This document shows positions 1 through 9,026 of a stretch of 46,895 bases of DNA, piece by piece. Below the pieces are notes generated by a model. That model did not search any database, was not told the DNA's origin, and saw only the letters and a list, made by a program, of their open reading frames with translations. Source of the stretch: Calothrix sp. MO_167.B12 (lineage in GTDB: Bacteria > Cyanobacteriota > Cyanobacteriia > Cyanobacteriales > Nostocaceae); NCBI GenBank assembly GCA_030066045.1, contig JASJCJ010000060.1, positions 1 to 46,895 on the forward strand. Direction: 5' to 3'. How positions within the stretch are numbered: position 1 is the first letter of the stretch; every line of letters starts with the position of its first letter. Both the position numbers and the translations under genes were made by a program.

Positions 1-766
1 GGATACGCTTCGCGAGCAACACTTTGCTTATGCCGGGGAACCCTTTCGGCAGTTACTCCACTTGGGGAGACCCCAAGACTGTACTGCCTCACCACCGCAA
101 GTGTTTCACCGCAACGGAGTGGCTCCCCAACCTACAATTTATGCCAATTTTGGGTTTGAAAACACGCCCTAGTGGTCTATCGCATTAGTTCTGATAGGTA
201 AATAATTGTAGTGGGAGCGTCTCGCTCCCTGCTGTAGCGGGCAAGATGCCCGCACTACAACTGCCCTTTAAAATTAATGGGACAAAGCAATAACTTGAAA
301 ATAGTTAAGAGGCGCGAAGTAGGGGCGCATTGCGTGCGCCCTTGAGGAGTTAGTCACAAAGCATTTTCATCCTTGGTTATGGGATTTTCCCTTGGGGGGC
401 TAACTTGAAAGAGGTTGTGCCTCTTGCAGAGGAGCTTTGCTAAGGCGCAGTTTGGCCTACCCTATGGGAAGTCGCTACACGTCTACGGGACTGCTTCCTG
501 CTTGATTCAAGCAATGCCTGAGAAAGTTTTAATTGATTTCTCAGGAAAATCTCATTGACTCATCAAGAATCTTCAAGCTTAGTAAGCGAACTTAATAAAT
601 AGTTGAACTTCTTGAAATTTTTGAACCCAAAAGGAATGTGTCATCTTGCTTGTATATTCAATATTACAAAGACTTCACCAACTAACTATTCTATCAAGAT
701 CCGGATACCTGGCAGTAGAATGCGATCGCAGGTGGGATACAAAAATGCAATATCATTGGCAACTTC
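1..766. other. Intergenic region with dispersed repeats
   Basis: No credible gene seen. The stretch holds pieces of repeat families found elsewhere in the window: a 'GGGCAAGATGCCCGCACTAC' type segment near 238-258 (relatives near 12717 and 25477), and a copy at about 284-415 of the composite repeat also found at 14041-14266. A HIP1 site lies at 722-729, just upstream of the permease gene. Confidence 0.6.
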
Positions 767-2557
767 ATGACAATATTCCTCACACTTGCCATTGTTGTCT
801 TGGCACTATTTCTATTCGTTGTTGAATGGTTCCCGTCAGATATAGTCGCTATCATTGTTGCACTGCTGTTAACGGTTCTAGGCTTAGTCACCCCGGAAGA
901 AAGTATCTCTGGTTTTAGTAACTCTGCTACCATCACCGTGATGGCAATGTTTATCCTGAGCGCAGGTATCGCTCGCACTGGAGCCATTCAAATTCTCAGT
1001 GATCTTTTACTTAAGTGGGGTGGTAAACGGCCTAGTCAACAAATCTTCACTTTGGGGATGATTGTTGGTCCAATTACAGCATTTATTAATAATACCGCTG
1101 TTGTTGCCGTATTTTTGCCAATTATTGAAGAATGGTGTGATAAGCAAAAAGTTTCAGTTTCCAAATTATTAATACCCCTATCATTTGCAGCAATTTTGGG
1201 CGGTATGATTACGGTAATTGGGACATCCACAAATGTATTAGCCAGTGGTTTGTCTCAACAACTAGGGTACGGAACATTTAGCTTATTTCAATTCACTCAA
1301 CTAGGATTAATCACATTCGGCATCGGTCTAATTTATCTCACCCTATTGGCACCACGGCTTCTACCTAGTCGCAAAAAACACACTGATGATATTCTGACTC
1401 AAGACTATGGTCTGAAAGATTACATAAGTGAAATTTTGATTCCCCCTGGGTCTAATTTGGTGGGAGAAACATTAAATTCGAGTGGTCTAGAATATAAATT
1501 TGATGTAGATGTATTGGAAATTATTGCTGATGATACCCATTTTCACCAACCTTTAGAAAATCACAAATTACAAGCTTGTTCAGTGCTTGTAGTTAGGAGT
1601 AATCAAGAAGATTTACTCAAAATCAAGGATGAAGAACATCTGGAAATTTTGCCCGATTTTATCCGCAATAAAAAGTCTTTACAAGCACAACTTAGCTCGG
1701 AAGACGAAGGCATTGCAGAAGTTCTGATTCCTTCTAGTTCTAATCTAATCGGTTCAACTGTCAAAGAAATACGTTTTCGCCAACGGTATAACGTTACAGT
1801 ATTAGCGGTTCATCGCGGACAAGAAATTACCCGGGAACGTCTCAGTGAAATCAGATTAAAATTTGGTGATGTCCTGTTGGTTCAAGGTCCGAAACAAAGC
1901 CTTGTTGGTTTACAAATCAATCGCAACCTATTAGTGCTGACAAAGCGAAATTTAGAAACACTCCGACGTGACAAAGCTTCTATCGCTATCGGTATTTGCT
2001 TGGGTGTTGTAGTAATTGCGGCTTTTAACTTGTTACCTATTCTCATCAGCTCTCTGATTGGCGTAGTGTTGATGGTTTTAACAGGTTGTCTTAAACCCAG
2101 AGAACTATATGATGCGGTACGCTGGGATATTATCTTTCTCCTGGCTGGATTAATACCTTTAGGTATTGCTATGGATAAGTCAGGTACAACCCACTGGCTA
2201 GCAAATAATCTAGTTGCAATTGCCGGAAATTTCTCTGGTTACTGGATACTAACTTTTTTCTTCATCATTACTTCTGTATTCACAGAAATGATTTCCAATA
2301 ATGCCACAGTAGTTCTACTGTTACCAGTTGCAGCCAATGTTGCAGAGAGTCTGAACCTGAATCCTTTTGCTCTCATGCTGACTGTCATCTTTGCATCATC
2401 TAACAGCTTTATCACACCAATTGGTTATCAAACTAACACTATGGTTTACGGACCAGGAGGGTATAAGTTTACCGATTTTATACGCGTCGGTTTACCCCTG
2501 AATCTATTAATGACAATAACTGTACCACCATTAATTATCTTGTTCTACGGACTTTGA
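767..2557 (+). CDS. SLC13-family permease with two TrkA-C domains (probable sulfate transporter)
   Basis: Multi-spanning inner-membrane permease of the SLC13/DASS (ArsB/NhaD-like) superfamily, 596 aa. Hydrophobic helices fill residues 1-200 and 400-596. Between them lie two RCK_C/TrkA-C regulatory domains (about 216-285 and 315-385), each with the IPPGSNLVG / IPSSSNLIG type motif. The two halves carry the paired re-entrant motifs ITAFINNTAVVAVFLP and MISNNATVVLLLP (the N-N-T/A transport motif), as expected for the internally duplicated family. This layout is shared by cyanobacterial and algal Na+/sulfate transporters (SLT/SAC1-like), and sat and cysH follow directly, so sulfate is the best substrate guess; substrate is inferred. 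The ATG at 767 has only a weak ribosome site but begins directly at the first helix. Confidence 0.85.
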   Translation: MTIFLTLAIVVLALFLFVVEWFPSDIVAIIVALLLTVLGLVTPEESISGFSNSATITVMAMFILSAGIARTGAIQILSDLLLKWGGKRPSQQIFTLGMIVGPITAFINNTAVVAVFLPIIEEWCDKQKVSVSKLLIPLSFAAILGGMITVIGTSTNVLASGLSQQLGYGTFSLFQFTQLGLITFGIGLIYLTLLAPRLLPSRKKHTDDILTQDYGLKDYISEILIPPGSNLVGETLNSSGLEYKFDVDVLEIIADDTHFHQPLENHKLQACSVLVVRSNQEDLLKIKDEEHLEILPDFIRNKKSLQAQLSSEDEGIAEVLIPSSSNLIGSTVKEIRFRQRYNVTVLAVHRGQEITRERLSEIRLKFGDVLLVQGPKQSLVGLQINRNLLVLTKRNLETLRRDKASIAIGICLGVVVIAAFNLLPILISSLIGVVLMVLTGCLKPRELYDAVRWDIIFLLAGLIPLGIAMDKSGTTHWLANNLVAIAGNFSGYWILTFFFIITSVFTEMISNNATVVLLLPVAANVAESLNLNPFALMLTVIFASSNSFITPIGYQTNTMVYGPGGYKFTDFIRVGLPLNLLMTITVPPLIILFYGL

Positions 2558-2733
2558 ATATTTTAGGTTTTGCACAAGATTTTGCACAGATGTACCAACA
2601 ACAAATTACCAACTTAAGTAACCGTTCTCCTCCTTTTACAAGTAATAAGTAATAAGTAGTGAAAATCCCCTTATTACTAATGAAATAAACAAGTCAAACC
2701 CTCTTTTCTGAACACAATACTAGGAGTAAAACC

Positions 2734-3909
2734 ATGTCTCAAATCACAGCTTTAATTCAACCCCACGGTGGTAAACTGATTGACTGCCGTTTGCAAGGGG
2801 AAGAACGAGAACAAACCCTATCTAGAGCCTCCAACCTACCTCGCCTCCTCCTTTCTATGCGTAATATTGCTGACATAGAATGTATCGCTACAGGAGTTTA
2901 CAGTCCCCTAGAAGGCTTTGTGAACGAGCAGGAATATTACTCCATTGTCAAAGATATGCGGTTGAGTAATGGTCTTGCGTGGAGTATTCCTGTTACTTTG
3001 CAAGTTCCTGAGGCCGTCGCCAACCAATACCAGTTAGATTCTGAAATTGCTTTAGCTCATCCCAATGGGGAGATACTTGCTGTGATGACCATTACTAGCA
3101 AGTTTAAGCCAGAGCAAGAATTAGAGGCACAGAAAGTTTACCGGACTGCTGAAGATGCACATCCCGGCGTTAAAGCAATGCTTAAAGAAGGGGAAGTTTA
3201 CCTCGGAGGTCCAATTAAACTAGTCAACTCAATCCCTCAGACAGATTTTCTCAATTACCGCTTAACTCCAGAAGACACCAGAGCCGAATTTGCCAGACGT
3301 GAATGGAATACAGTTGTAGCATTTCAAACACGTAATCCCATCCACCGTGCCCATGAGTACATTACCAAAATTGCCCTAGAAGTTGTTGATGGGCTATTCA
3401 TCAATCCCTTGGTGGGACAGACAAAATCTGATGATATTCCAGCTAAGGTGCGGATGCAATGTTATCAGGTACTAATGGAAAAATATTATCCGCAAAATCG
3501 CGTATGTCTTGGTGTATTCCCCGCAGCTATGCGTTACGCAGGACCACGGGAAGCAATTATGCATGCGATCGCTCGTCAGAATTATGGCTGTACTCACTTT
3601 ATCATCGGACGCGACCATGCTGGAGTGGGCGACTACTACGGTACTTATGATGCACAGTACATCTTTAATGAATTTACAGAAGATGAATTAAAAATTACTC
3701 CCTTGAAGTTTGAACACGCTTTCTACTGCACTCGCAACCAGTCAATGGCAACAGCTAAAACCAGTCCTAGCACCAAGGAAGAAAGAATACACCTATCTGG
3801 AACAAAAGTGCGGGAAATGCTGAGAAATGGTCAAACCCCACCACCAGAATTTTCCCGTCCAGAAGTGGCAGAAATTTTAGTTTCTTCTATGAAACTAGCC
3901 ACGGTTTAG
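2734..3909 (+). CDS. sat: Sulfate adenylyltransferase (ATP sulfurylase)
   Basis: Cytoplasmic enzyme that activates sulfate with ATP to adenosine 5'-phosphosulfate (APS) plus pyrophosphate, the first committed step of sulfate assimilation. 391 aa, the usual length of the single-domain bacterial enzyme without a fused APS kinase. Visible signatures are QTRNPIHRAHE, with the HxxH nucleotide-binding motif, and GRDHAGVGDYYG. An N-terminal PUA-like part (to about residue 165) precedes the catalytic domain. AGGAGT precedes the ATG at a normal distance. It lies 176 bp after the permease and 82 bp before cysH, so the three may be co-transcribed. Confidence 0.97.
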   Translation: MSQITALIQPHGGKLIDCRLQGEEREQTLSRASNLPRLLLSMRNIADIECIATGVYSPLEGFVNEQEYYSIVKDMRLSNGLAWSIPVTLQVPEAVANQYQLDSEIALAHPNGEILAVMTITSKFKPEQELEAQKVYRTAEDAHPGVKAMLKEGEVYLGGPIKLVNSIPQTDFLNYRLTPEDTRAEFARREWNTVVAFQTRNPIHRAHEYITKIALEVVDGLFINPLVGQTKSDDIPAKVRMQCYQVLMEKYYPQNRVCLGVFPAAMRYAGPREAIMHAIARQNYGCTHFIIGRDHAGVGDYYGTYDAQYIFNEFTEDELKITPLKFEHAFYCTRNQSMATAKTSPSTKEERIHLSGTKVREMLRNGQTPPPEFSRPEVAEILVSSMKLATV

Positions 3910-3991
3910 TAGTAGAGACATCTGGCTTATACAGCCTAAATCGTAAAACCTAAATATTTACACAATTGAAACGTAAACAGAGGAGACAATC

Positions 3992-4747
3992 ATGACCTTA
4001 GCTAAAGATATTTGCTTCACCGAAACTGACATTGCCAAACTAGAATCCGAGTATGCAAGCAAAAGACCCCAAGACATTCTGGCATTTGCTCTCAAGCAGT
4101 TTGATAACATTACCATTTCCTTCAGTGGTGCAGAAGATGTAGTCCTGATTGACATGGCGGCGAAAATCAAAAGAAATATCCAAATCTTTTCTATTGATAC
4201 AGGTCGTTTACATCCTGAAACCTATCAGTTTATCGATAGGGTCAGAAAACAATATCGAATTAAGATCGATGTCATTTCCCCTGATGCTGCGGAAGTTGAA
4301 GCATTAGTCAAAGAAAAAGGACTATTTAGCTTTTACAAAGACGGTCATAAAGAGTGCTGCGCTATCCGCAAAGTAAAACCACTACGCCGCAAACTTGCAA
4401 CTGTTGATGCTTGGATTACTGGACAACGCAAAGACCAAAATCCTGCAACCCGTGCTAGCGTTCCCGTAATTCAATTAGATACCGCTTTTTCTAGTAGCGA
4501 TCGCAATCTCATCAAGTTCAATCCCTTAGCTAACTGGACTTCTGCTCAAGTATGGCAATACATCCATGCTAACGAAGTCCCCTATAACCAGTTACACGCT
4601 AAAGGTTTTACTAGCATCGGTTGCGAGCCTTGTACCAGACCTGTTTTACCCAATCAGCACGAACGTCTTGGTCGTTGGTGGTGGGAAAATGCTGCTGATA
4701 AAGAGTGTGGCTTCCACGAAATTAATTTAACACCAAACAATAACTAA
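3992..4747 (+). CDS. cysH: Phosphoadenylyl-/adenylyl-sulfate reductase, Fe-S type
   Basis: Reduces activated sulfate to sulfite with thioredoxin-type electrons; 251 aa, preceded by AGAGGAG. The PP-loop-like [10 protein letters not shown] (about 43-52) binds the nucleotide. The C-terminal KECGFH carries the catalytic Cys239. The protein also has Cys122-Cys123 (KECCAIRK) and Cys211/Cys214 (GCEPCT). In the family, this CC plus CxxC set ligates a [4Fe-4S] cluster and marks the assimilatory APS reductases; cluster-free PAPS reductases lack it. No APS kinase gene (cysC) is nearby, which fits direct APS use. Substrate preference is inferred from these motifs, and the gene name cysH covers both types. 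Confidence 0.93.
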   Translation: MTLAKDICFTETDIAKLESEYASKRPQDILAFALKQFDNITISFSGAEDVVLIDMAAKIKRNIQIFSIDTGRLHPETYQFIDRVRKQYRIKIDVISPDAAEVEALVKEKGLFSFYKDGHKECCAIRKVKPLRRKLATVDAWITGQRKDQNPATRASVPVIQLDTAFSSSDRNLIKFNPLANWTSAQVWQYIHANEVPYNQLHAKGFTSIGCEPCTRPVLPNQHERLGRWWWENAADKECGFHEINLTPNNN

Positions 4748-4774
4748 TCTGTCAAATAATGACGGATTTGTACC

Positions 4775-4795
4775 AGACCTAGCAATGCTAGGTCT
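4775..4795. repeat. Short perfect palindrome (TAGCAATGCTA family)
   Basis: Arms AGACCTAGCA and TGCTAGGTCT around a single A, downstream of cysH. Related palindromes with the same TAGCA-N-TGCTA core occur at 16101-16115 and 25409-25437. It overlaps the first possible ATG (4785) of the following open frame, which argues against that start. Confidence 0.7.
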
Positions 4796-4841
4796 CTACA
4801 GAGAAATCATGTTTATTTTGTCATCAAAAATAGTTGGAACA

Positions 4842-5177
4842 ATGCATATTAAACTAGTCAAAAAAATCAAATTAGATGGTAATCCATGCCGTAAATCTGC
4901 AAGAGTATTAAGCGAAATTGAAAAATTAGATTTACTAGATAAAATAGACGAAATCATTGCCGCTGATGAACGTCAGCCATCAAGTGAAGGATTTACTTTA
5001 GCAAGGAAATATCAAGTAGCAGCAGCACCTTTTTTCATAGTTGAAAATGAGTTAGGTCTCCCCCGCGTGTATACCGCATATCATCGCTTCATGAAAGAGA
5101 TTTTTAATATATCAGTTTCAGAAGAGGAAGAAATTTTTGAAATCATGGCTCAAAATCCTGAATTAGATTACATCTAA
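4842..5177 (+). CDS. Small thioredoxin-fold protein
   Basis: A 111-aa cytoplasmic protein with features of the thioredoxin/glutaredoxin fold: a beta strand (MHIKLVKKIKLDG), a CxxS active-site-like motif (NPCRKS) at the start of the first long helix, and a cis-Pro-like AAPFFIVEN in the second half. A CxxS site usually means a monothiol-type or non-classical redox role, so a plain thioredoxin is less likely. It sits between cysH, whose catalytic cysteine needs a thiol donor, and the YeiH-type transporter, so a role in sulfur reduction or persulfide transfer is plausible but inferred. The open frame extends back to ATG 4785 and 4809, but the upstream part overlaps a palindrome; I chose 4842, where the fold begins. 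Confidence 0.7.
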   Translation: MHIKLVKKIKLDGNPCRKSARVLSEIEKLDLLDKIDEIIAADERQPSSEGFTLARKYQVAAAPFFIVENELGLPRVYTAYHRFMKEIFNISVSEEEEIFEIMAQNPELDYI

Positions 5178-5184
5178 ATTCTCT

Positions 5185-5212
5185 AGAGACGTAAGTCATA
5201 TTTTACGTCTCT
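5185..5212 (+). terminator. Hairpin after the thioredoxin-fold gene
   Basis: A 10-bp perfect stem, AGAGACGTAA with TTACGTCTCT, closes an 8-nt loop just after the stop codon at 5177. There is no strong T run behind it, so it may be an attenuating or RNA-stabilising hairpin, not a full terminator. It separates the sat-cysH group from the YeiH gene. Confidence 0.45.
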
Positions 5213-5272
5213 AAATTCAAAAAATGGTTAAGTGTATTGAAATTATTAGTGTTATTTATTGAGAAAAGTATC

Positions 5273-6307
5273 ATGGCAAATCCACCTCAAAAATTTAACT
5301 CAGAAGTTGTAAGAACGCCTCAATCTTATAGCATACTCGCAGGATTATTATTAACTTCTGGGCTTGCAGTTCTCGCCGAATCTCTGCACAAAATACCATC
5401 ACTCTCACTTTTGAGTTCATTGATTATGGCAATAATTTTAGGAATTTTAGTCAAAAATACCATAGGAGTTCCGAAAATTTTTCAGCCAGGAATCAAATTT
5501 TCTCTCAAACGCATTCTGAGACTTTCAATTATTTTACTGGGATTACGACTGAGTTTACCTCAAGTGATTGCAGTTGGTCCGATTGGGTTAGCAATTGTCT
5601 TAGTTACTTTGGTCAGTACATTTATTTTTACTTGTTGGATGGGAAGACAATTAGGAGTAAATCAAAAACTGACAAAATTAATTGCCGCAGGCACTTCTAT
5701 TTGTGGAGCTTCTGCCATAGTTGCCACAAATGGTGTAGTCGAAAGTAAGGATGAAGATGTGGCTTATGCAGTGGCAATAGTAACAATTTTTGGTACTATT
5801 TCTATGTTGCTTTATCCTTTATTATCTGTTATGTTTCAGGTCACATCCCAAGAATTTGGAATTTGGTGCGGTGTTTCTATTCATGAAACTGCCCAGGTAA
5901 TTGCAGCCGCATTTCAAAGTGGAGAAATCAGCGGTGAATTAGCCACAATTGCCAAATTATCAAGAGTAATTTTTTTAGTGCCAATAGTTTTAACTCTGGG
6001 ATTATTATCAGCAAATTCGGGTCAATCAGCGCGAAATATAAAGTTAAATAAATTGCCAATTCCTTGGTTCGTATTCGGATTTATTGCCCTGATGCTGTTG
6101 AACAGCATAAATATTTTTCCTCAGAGTTTGAAAGCATCAATAATTGAGATAAACCATTTTCTTTTGGCAATTTCCATGGCAGGGATGGGGTTAAAAACTA
6201 GTATTACTGACATTAAAAAAACCGGAATCAAACCTCTTTATTTAGGAGCTGCTTCATGGCTATTCATATCTATATTTAGTTTTAGTCTGATCAAGACTTT
6301 CTACTAA
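5273..6307 (+). CDS. YeiH/UPF0324 family putative sulfate exporter
   Basis: Polytopic membrane protein of about 344 aa with some nine to ten hydrophobic segments. It matches the YeiH family (Cons_hypoth698, PSE) by its order of segments and by conserved stretches such as AAGTSICGASAIVA (about residues 140-153) and IHETAQVIAAA. Family members are annotated as putative sulfate or sulfite exporters, on limited experimental grounds. In other bacteria YeiH-like genes often accompany persulfide dioxygenase and sulfide-stress genes, and one such gene lies 3.3 kb downstream here. A TTG at 5237 could extend it by 12 residues; the ATG at 5273, after GAGAAAAG, fits the family start better. Confidence 0.85.
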   Translation: MANPPQKFNSEVVRTPQSYSILAGLLLTSGLAVLAESLHKIPSLSLLSSLIMAIILGILVKNTIGVPKIFQPGIKFSLKRILRLSIILLGLRLSLPQVIAVGPIGLAIVLVTLVSTFIFTCWMGRQLGVNQKLTKLIAAGTSICGASAIVATNGVVESKDEDVAYAVAIVTIFGTISMLLYPLLSVMFQVTSQEFGIWCGVSIHETAQVIAAAFQSGEISGELATIAKLSRVIFLVPIVLTLGLLSANSGQSARNIKLNKLPIPWFVFGFIALMLLNSINIFPQSLKASIIEINHFLLAISMAGMGLKTSITDIKKTGIKPLYLGAASWLFISIFSFSLIKTFY

Positions 6308-6432
6308 ATATTTATTAGTTATTTGTCCTCTGAGATTACTTATCACACAAGATAAATATCTCACTTATATCCGTTCATTTAAACTTGTCAACCAATTTGA
6401 AAAATTTTGTTCACTCTACAAGGAGAATTACA

Positions 6433-6978
6433 ATGAAGAAAGTATTATTGAGTGTTTGGGCATTAGGTTTATTTGTTCTTCCAGCCTATGCCACTAAAGG
6501 AATGAGAGAAAATGCCAAAGGTGATAATGTTATAGCCGGAAGAACTACTAATTTTAAACCTAATAGAAGAGCGAAGAAAAATGGTATTGTTAAAGTAAAA
6601 AGTAATTACAGTGTATCGGAAACAGCTCAGAGATTTGAAACAATTGCCAAAGGAAGAGGTTTGAAAATAATTGCAAAAGTTGACCACGCAGCAGGGGCAC
6701 AATCTGTTAATAAAGAATTACGCCCGACACAATTGATTATATTTGGTAATCCTGCTGTCGGTACGCCATTAATGCAGTGTAATCAAACTACAGGAATTGA
6801 TTTACCTCAAAAGGCACTTATTTGGGAAGATAAACAAAGACAAGTTTGGTTGGGTTATAACAGTCCGAGATATTTATTAATTCGTCATCAACTCAGGGGT
6901 TGTGGTGAAGAAGCACGACAGTCACTTCAAAGAGTTGGAAATGCTTTGAATACGTTAGCTCAAGAAGCTACTAAGTAG
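6433..6978 (+). CDS. Secreted DUF302-family protein
   Basis: 181 aa with a clear Sec signal peptide (MKKVLLSVWALGLFVLPAYA, cleavage after about residue 20). The mature part carries a DUF302 domain: YSVSETAQRFETIAKGRGLKI, KVDHAAGAQSV, RPTQLIIFGNPAVGTPLMQ and ALIWEDKQRQVWLGYNSPRY. Its function is unknown in general; it is a small fold found in periplasmic proteins. AGGAGAA lies 6 bp before the ATG at 6433, which decides this start over a TTG at 6385. It is on the same strand as the sulfur genes and between the YeiH gene and the flavoprotein, suggesting an extracytoplasmic role in the same response; this is inferred from position only. Confidence 0.85.
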   Translation: MKKVLLSVWALGLFVLPAYATKGMRENAKGDNVIAGRTTNFKPNRRAKKNGIVKVKSNYSVSETAQRFETIAKGRGLKIIAKVDHAAGAQSVNKELRPTQLIIFGNPAVGTPLMQCNQTTGIDLPQKALIWEDKQRQVWLGYNSPRYLLIRHQLRGCGEEARQSLQRVGNALNTLAQEATK

Positions 6979-7101
6979 AATCGTCTTCCATTGACTAAAT
7001 GATTTCATATTTTGGATTTCATTAAACCAATCCAAAATTTCAGAACCACAATGGATAAGCTGTTGCCATATATCACATTTGCAAACTACTAGGAGAAATT
7101 T

Positions 7102-8109
7102 ATGCAACTATCAAAACAAAACTTTCAGGAAAGAACAGACAAAGTATACGACGCGATTGTGATTGGCGGTGGTGCCGGAGGGTTATCTGCGGGAGTATAC
7201 TTGCAACGCTATCTGCTTTCCAGTCTAATTATTGATAAGGGTAAAGCTCGCTCTTTCTGGATGCAAGAACTCCACAACTATCTTGGTTTACCACCAGATA
7301 CCCCTGGTCGTACTTTATTAAAACATGGAAAAGACCACTACTTATCTGTAGGAGGAGATTTACTTAATGCTTATGTAGAAGAAGTGGTTGAGGAAGGGGA
7401 TATTTTTGTTGTTCGGGTCAAAATTGGACGACAAGACAGCATATACGCCGAGTTTCGTACCAAATATTTAATTGCAGCTAGTGGTATTATTGATAACTTG
7501 CCATTTCTCGACGATATGCAGAATGTCTATGAGTATGCAGGGTACAACTTGCATGTCTGTTTAATTTGTGACGGCTATGAAATGGCTGATAAAAAAGTTG
7601 GCATATTTGGGAAAAATCAACGTAGTTTAGAAGTAGCCTTCAGCCTTGGTTGGTTTACACCACATATCACCCTTTTTACCCAAGATATGTTTGATGTTAC
7701 TCCCCAATTTCGTCAAAGATTGGAAGATTATGGATATGAGTTGATAGAAGAACCCATAGAGAAGTTTATCGGGGAAAATCACCAAATGACTGGTGTACAA
7801 CTTATGAATAGTTCTGTAGTTGAGTTGGAAGCAGGATTAATTTCTATGGGTTCCCAATATCACTCCGGTTATCTCTCTAGTATAGATATCCAACGTCAGG
7901 GAGAAAATTTAGTTACTGATAAAATGTGTCGCACATCTCATCCCCGGATTTTTGCCATTGGTGACTTAAAAGTAGGACTCAACCAAGTAGTAATTGCAGC
8001 AGCAGATGGTGCTTTAGCAGCTACAGGAATTTGGCAAGATATTCGCCGTGAAAAAGGTGTAAAACCTCGGTTAGATAAAATCGATTCTTCTTTTTCTTTA
8101 GTAAGTTAA
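7102..8109 (+). CDS. Thioredoxin-reductase-like FAD oxidoreductase lacking the NADPH motif
   Basis: 335 aa, related to low-molecular-weight thioredoxin reductases. The N-terminal FAD site is VIGGGAGGLSAG (about 20-31), the redox CxxC is Cys153/Cys156 in HVCLICDGYE, and the second FAD motif is FAIGDLK near residue 290. Where thioredoxin reductases have GGGxSA and then HRR for NADPH binding, this protein has GIFGKNQRSLEVAF and LFTQD, so the usual pyridine-nucleotide contacts are gone. It may take electrons from another donor, as reported for the pyridine-nucleotide-independent members of this family, or act as a disulfide oxidoreductase. AGGAGAAATTT precedes the ATG. Its location among sulfur genes suggests work with the CxxS thioredoxin-fold protein or CysH; not demonstrated. 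Confidence 0.8.
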   Translation: MQLSKQNFQERTDKVYDAIVIGGGAGGLSAGVYLQRYLLSSLIIDKGKARSFWMQELHNYLGLPPDTPGRTLLKHGKDHYLSVGGDLLNAYVEEVVEEGDIFVVRVKIGRQDSIYAEFRTKYLIAASGIIDNLPFLDDMQNVYEYAGYNLHVCLICDGYEMADKKVGIFGKNQRSLEVAFSLGWFTPHITLFTQDMFDVTPQFRQRLEDYGYELIEEPIEKFIGENHQMTGVQLMNSSVVELEAGLISMGSQYHSGYLSSIDIQRQGENLVTDKMCRTSHPRIFAIGDLKVGLNQVVIAAADGALAATGIWQDIRREKGVKPRLDKIDSSFSLVS

Positions 8110-8130
8110 GCTAGAAACACCTGTTAGTAA

Positions 8131-8250
8131 ATGGTAAATGATGAATCCATTACCTATTACCCACTACCGAATGAAAGCAGACGACTAAAAATCGGATTAT
8201 TTGTTACTTGCTTGGGTATTGGAATATTTTTTCTGGCTTTAACAATATAG
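8131..8250 (+). CDS. Possible 39-aa single-span membrane peptide
   Basis: An open frame of 39 codons between the flavoprotein and the response regulator. It encodes a charged N-terminal half (PNESRRLK) followed by one hydrophobic segment (IGLFVTCLGIGIFFLALTI) ending at the stop codon, the layout of a small single-pass membrane protein. Against it, there is no good ribosome-binding site, and the first codons lie in a low-complexity ATTACC-type stretch common in cyanobacterial spacers. It could be a remnant of a larger membrane protein. Confidence 0.3.
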   Translation: MVNDESITYYPLPNESRRLKIGLFVTCLGIGIFFLALTI

Positions 8251-8348
8251 AAACTGTTGGTAGCTGTCAAATTACCGATGGTTCCTATATATAAATACCA
8301 GTTGATTTTGTAATTACTTGACTAATTTGATAATTGGGAGCCTAAATC

Positions 8349-9026
8349 GTGACACTACATATTCTTCTGGTTGAAGATGAAGTCCGATTAGCTAAATTTG
8401 TAGAAATGGAATTAACTGGCGAAGGTTATCAGGTTAGTGTCGCCAATGATGGTATGACAGGATTAAGTTTGGCGCGAGAATCTACACCAAATTTAGCGAT
8501 TTTGGATTGGATGCTCCCTGACTTAAGCGGAGTAGAACTCTGTCGCCATCTGCGAGCAACAGGTAGCAAAATTCCCATAATTTTGTTGACAGCTAAAGAT
8601 GAGGTGGAGTCGCGTGTTGCTGGTTTAGATGCAGGAGCTGATGACTATGTAATCAAACCATTTAATATGGAAGAACTGTTAGCCAGAATTCGCGCTCACT
8701 TACGCCGTACTTGGAAAGATAACCGCGATTTATTACAGTTTGAAGATTTGAGTTTGAACTGTGGTAGTCGTGAAGTTTTTCGAGGTATGCGAGCCATAGA
8801 ACTGACAGCGAAAGAGTTTGATTTACTGGAATATTTGATGAGTAATCCCCGCCAAGTATTTACCAGAGACCAAATTCTGCAGAGAGTTTGGGGTTATGAT
8901 TTTGTGGGCGATTACAATGTGATTGAGGTCTATATCCGCTATCTACGGGTGAAGCTGGAAGAAAATAATGAAAAACGCCTAATTCACACTATACGCGGTA
9001 TCGGGTATGTATTGCGTGAGGAATAG
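8349..9026 (+). CDS. OmpR/PhoB-family response regulator (RppA/NblR-like), orphan
   Basis: 225-aa two-component transcription factor. The receiver domain (1-120) has the acidic pocket Glu9/Asp10, phosphoacceptor Asp53 (ILDWMLPD), the LLTAKD threonine and Lys near 103 (DDYVIKPF). The C-terminal winged helix (about 130-225) has the trans_reg_C pattern LTAKEFDLLEYL and VIEVYIRYLRVKLE. It starts with GTG after GGGAG. No histidine kinase is adjacent in this window, so its partner must be elsewhere. The overall sequence resembles the cyanobacterial RppA/NblR group, but I cannot assign the exact orthologue. Its place between sulfur genes makes it a candidate regulator of them, by position only. Confidence 0.92.
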   Translation: MTLHILLVEDEVRLAKFVEMELTGEGYQVSVANDGMTGLSLARESTPNLAILDWMLPDLSGVELCRHLRATGSKIPIILLTAKDEVESRVAGLDAGADDYVIKPFNMEELLARIRAHLRRTWKDNRDLLQFEDLSLNCGSREVFRGMRAIELTAKEFDLLEYLMSNPRQVFTRDQILQRVWGYDFVGDYNVIEVYIRYLRVKLEENNEKRLIHTIRGIGYVLREE

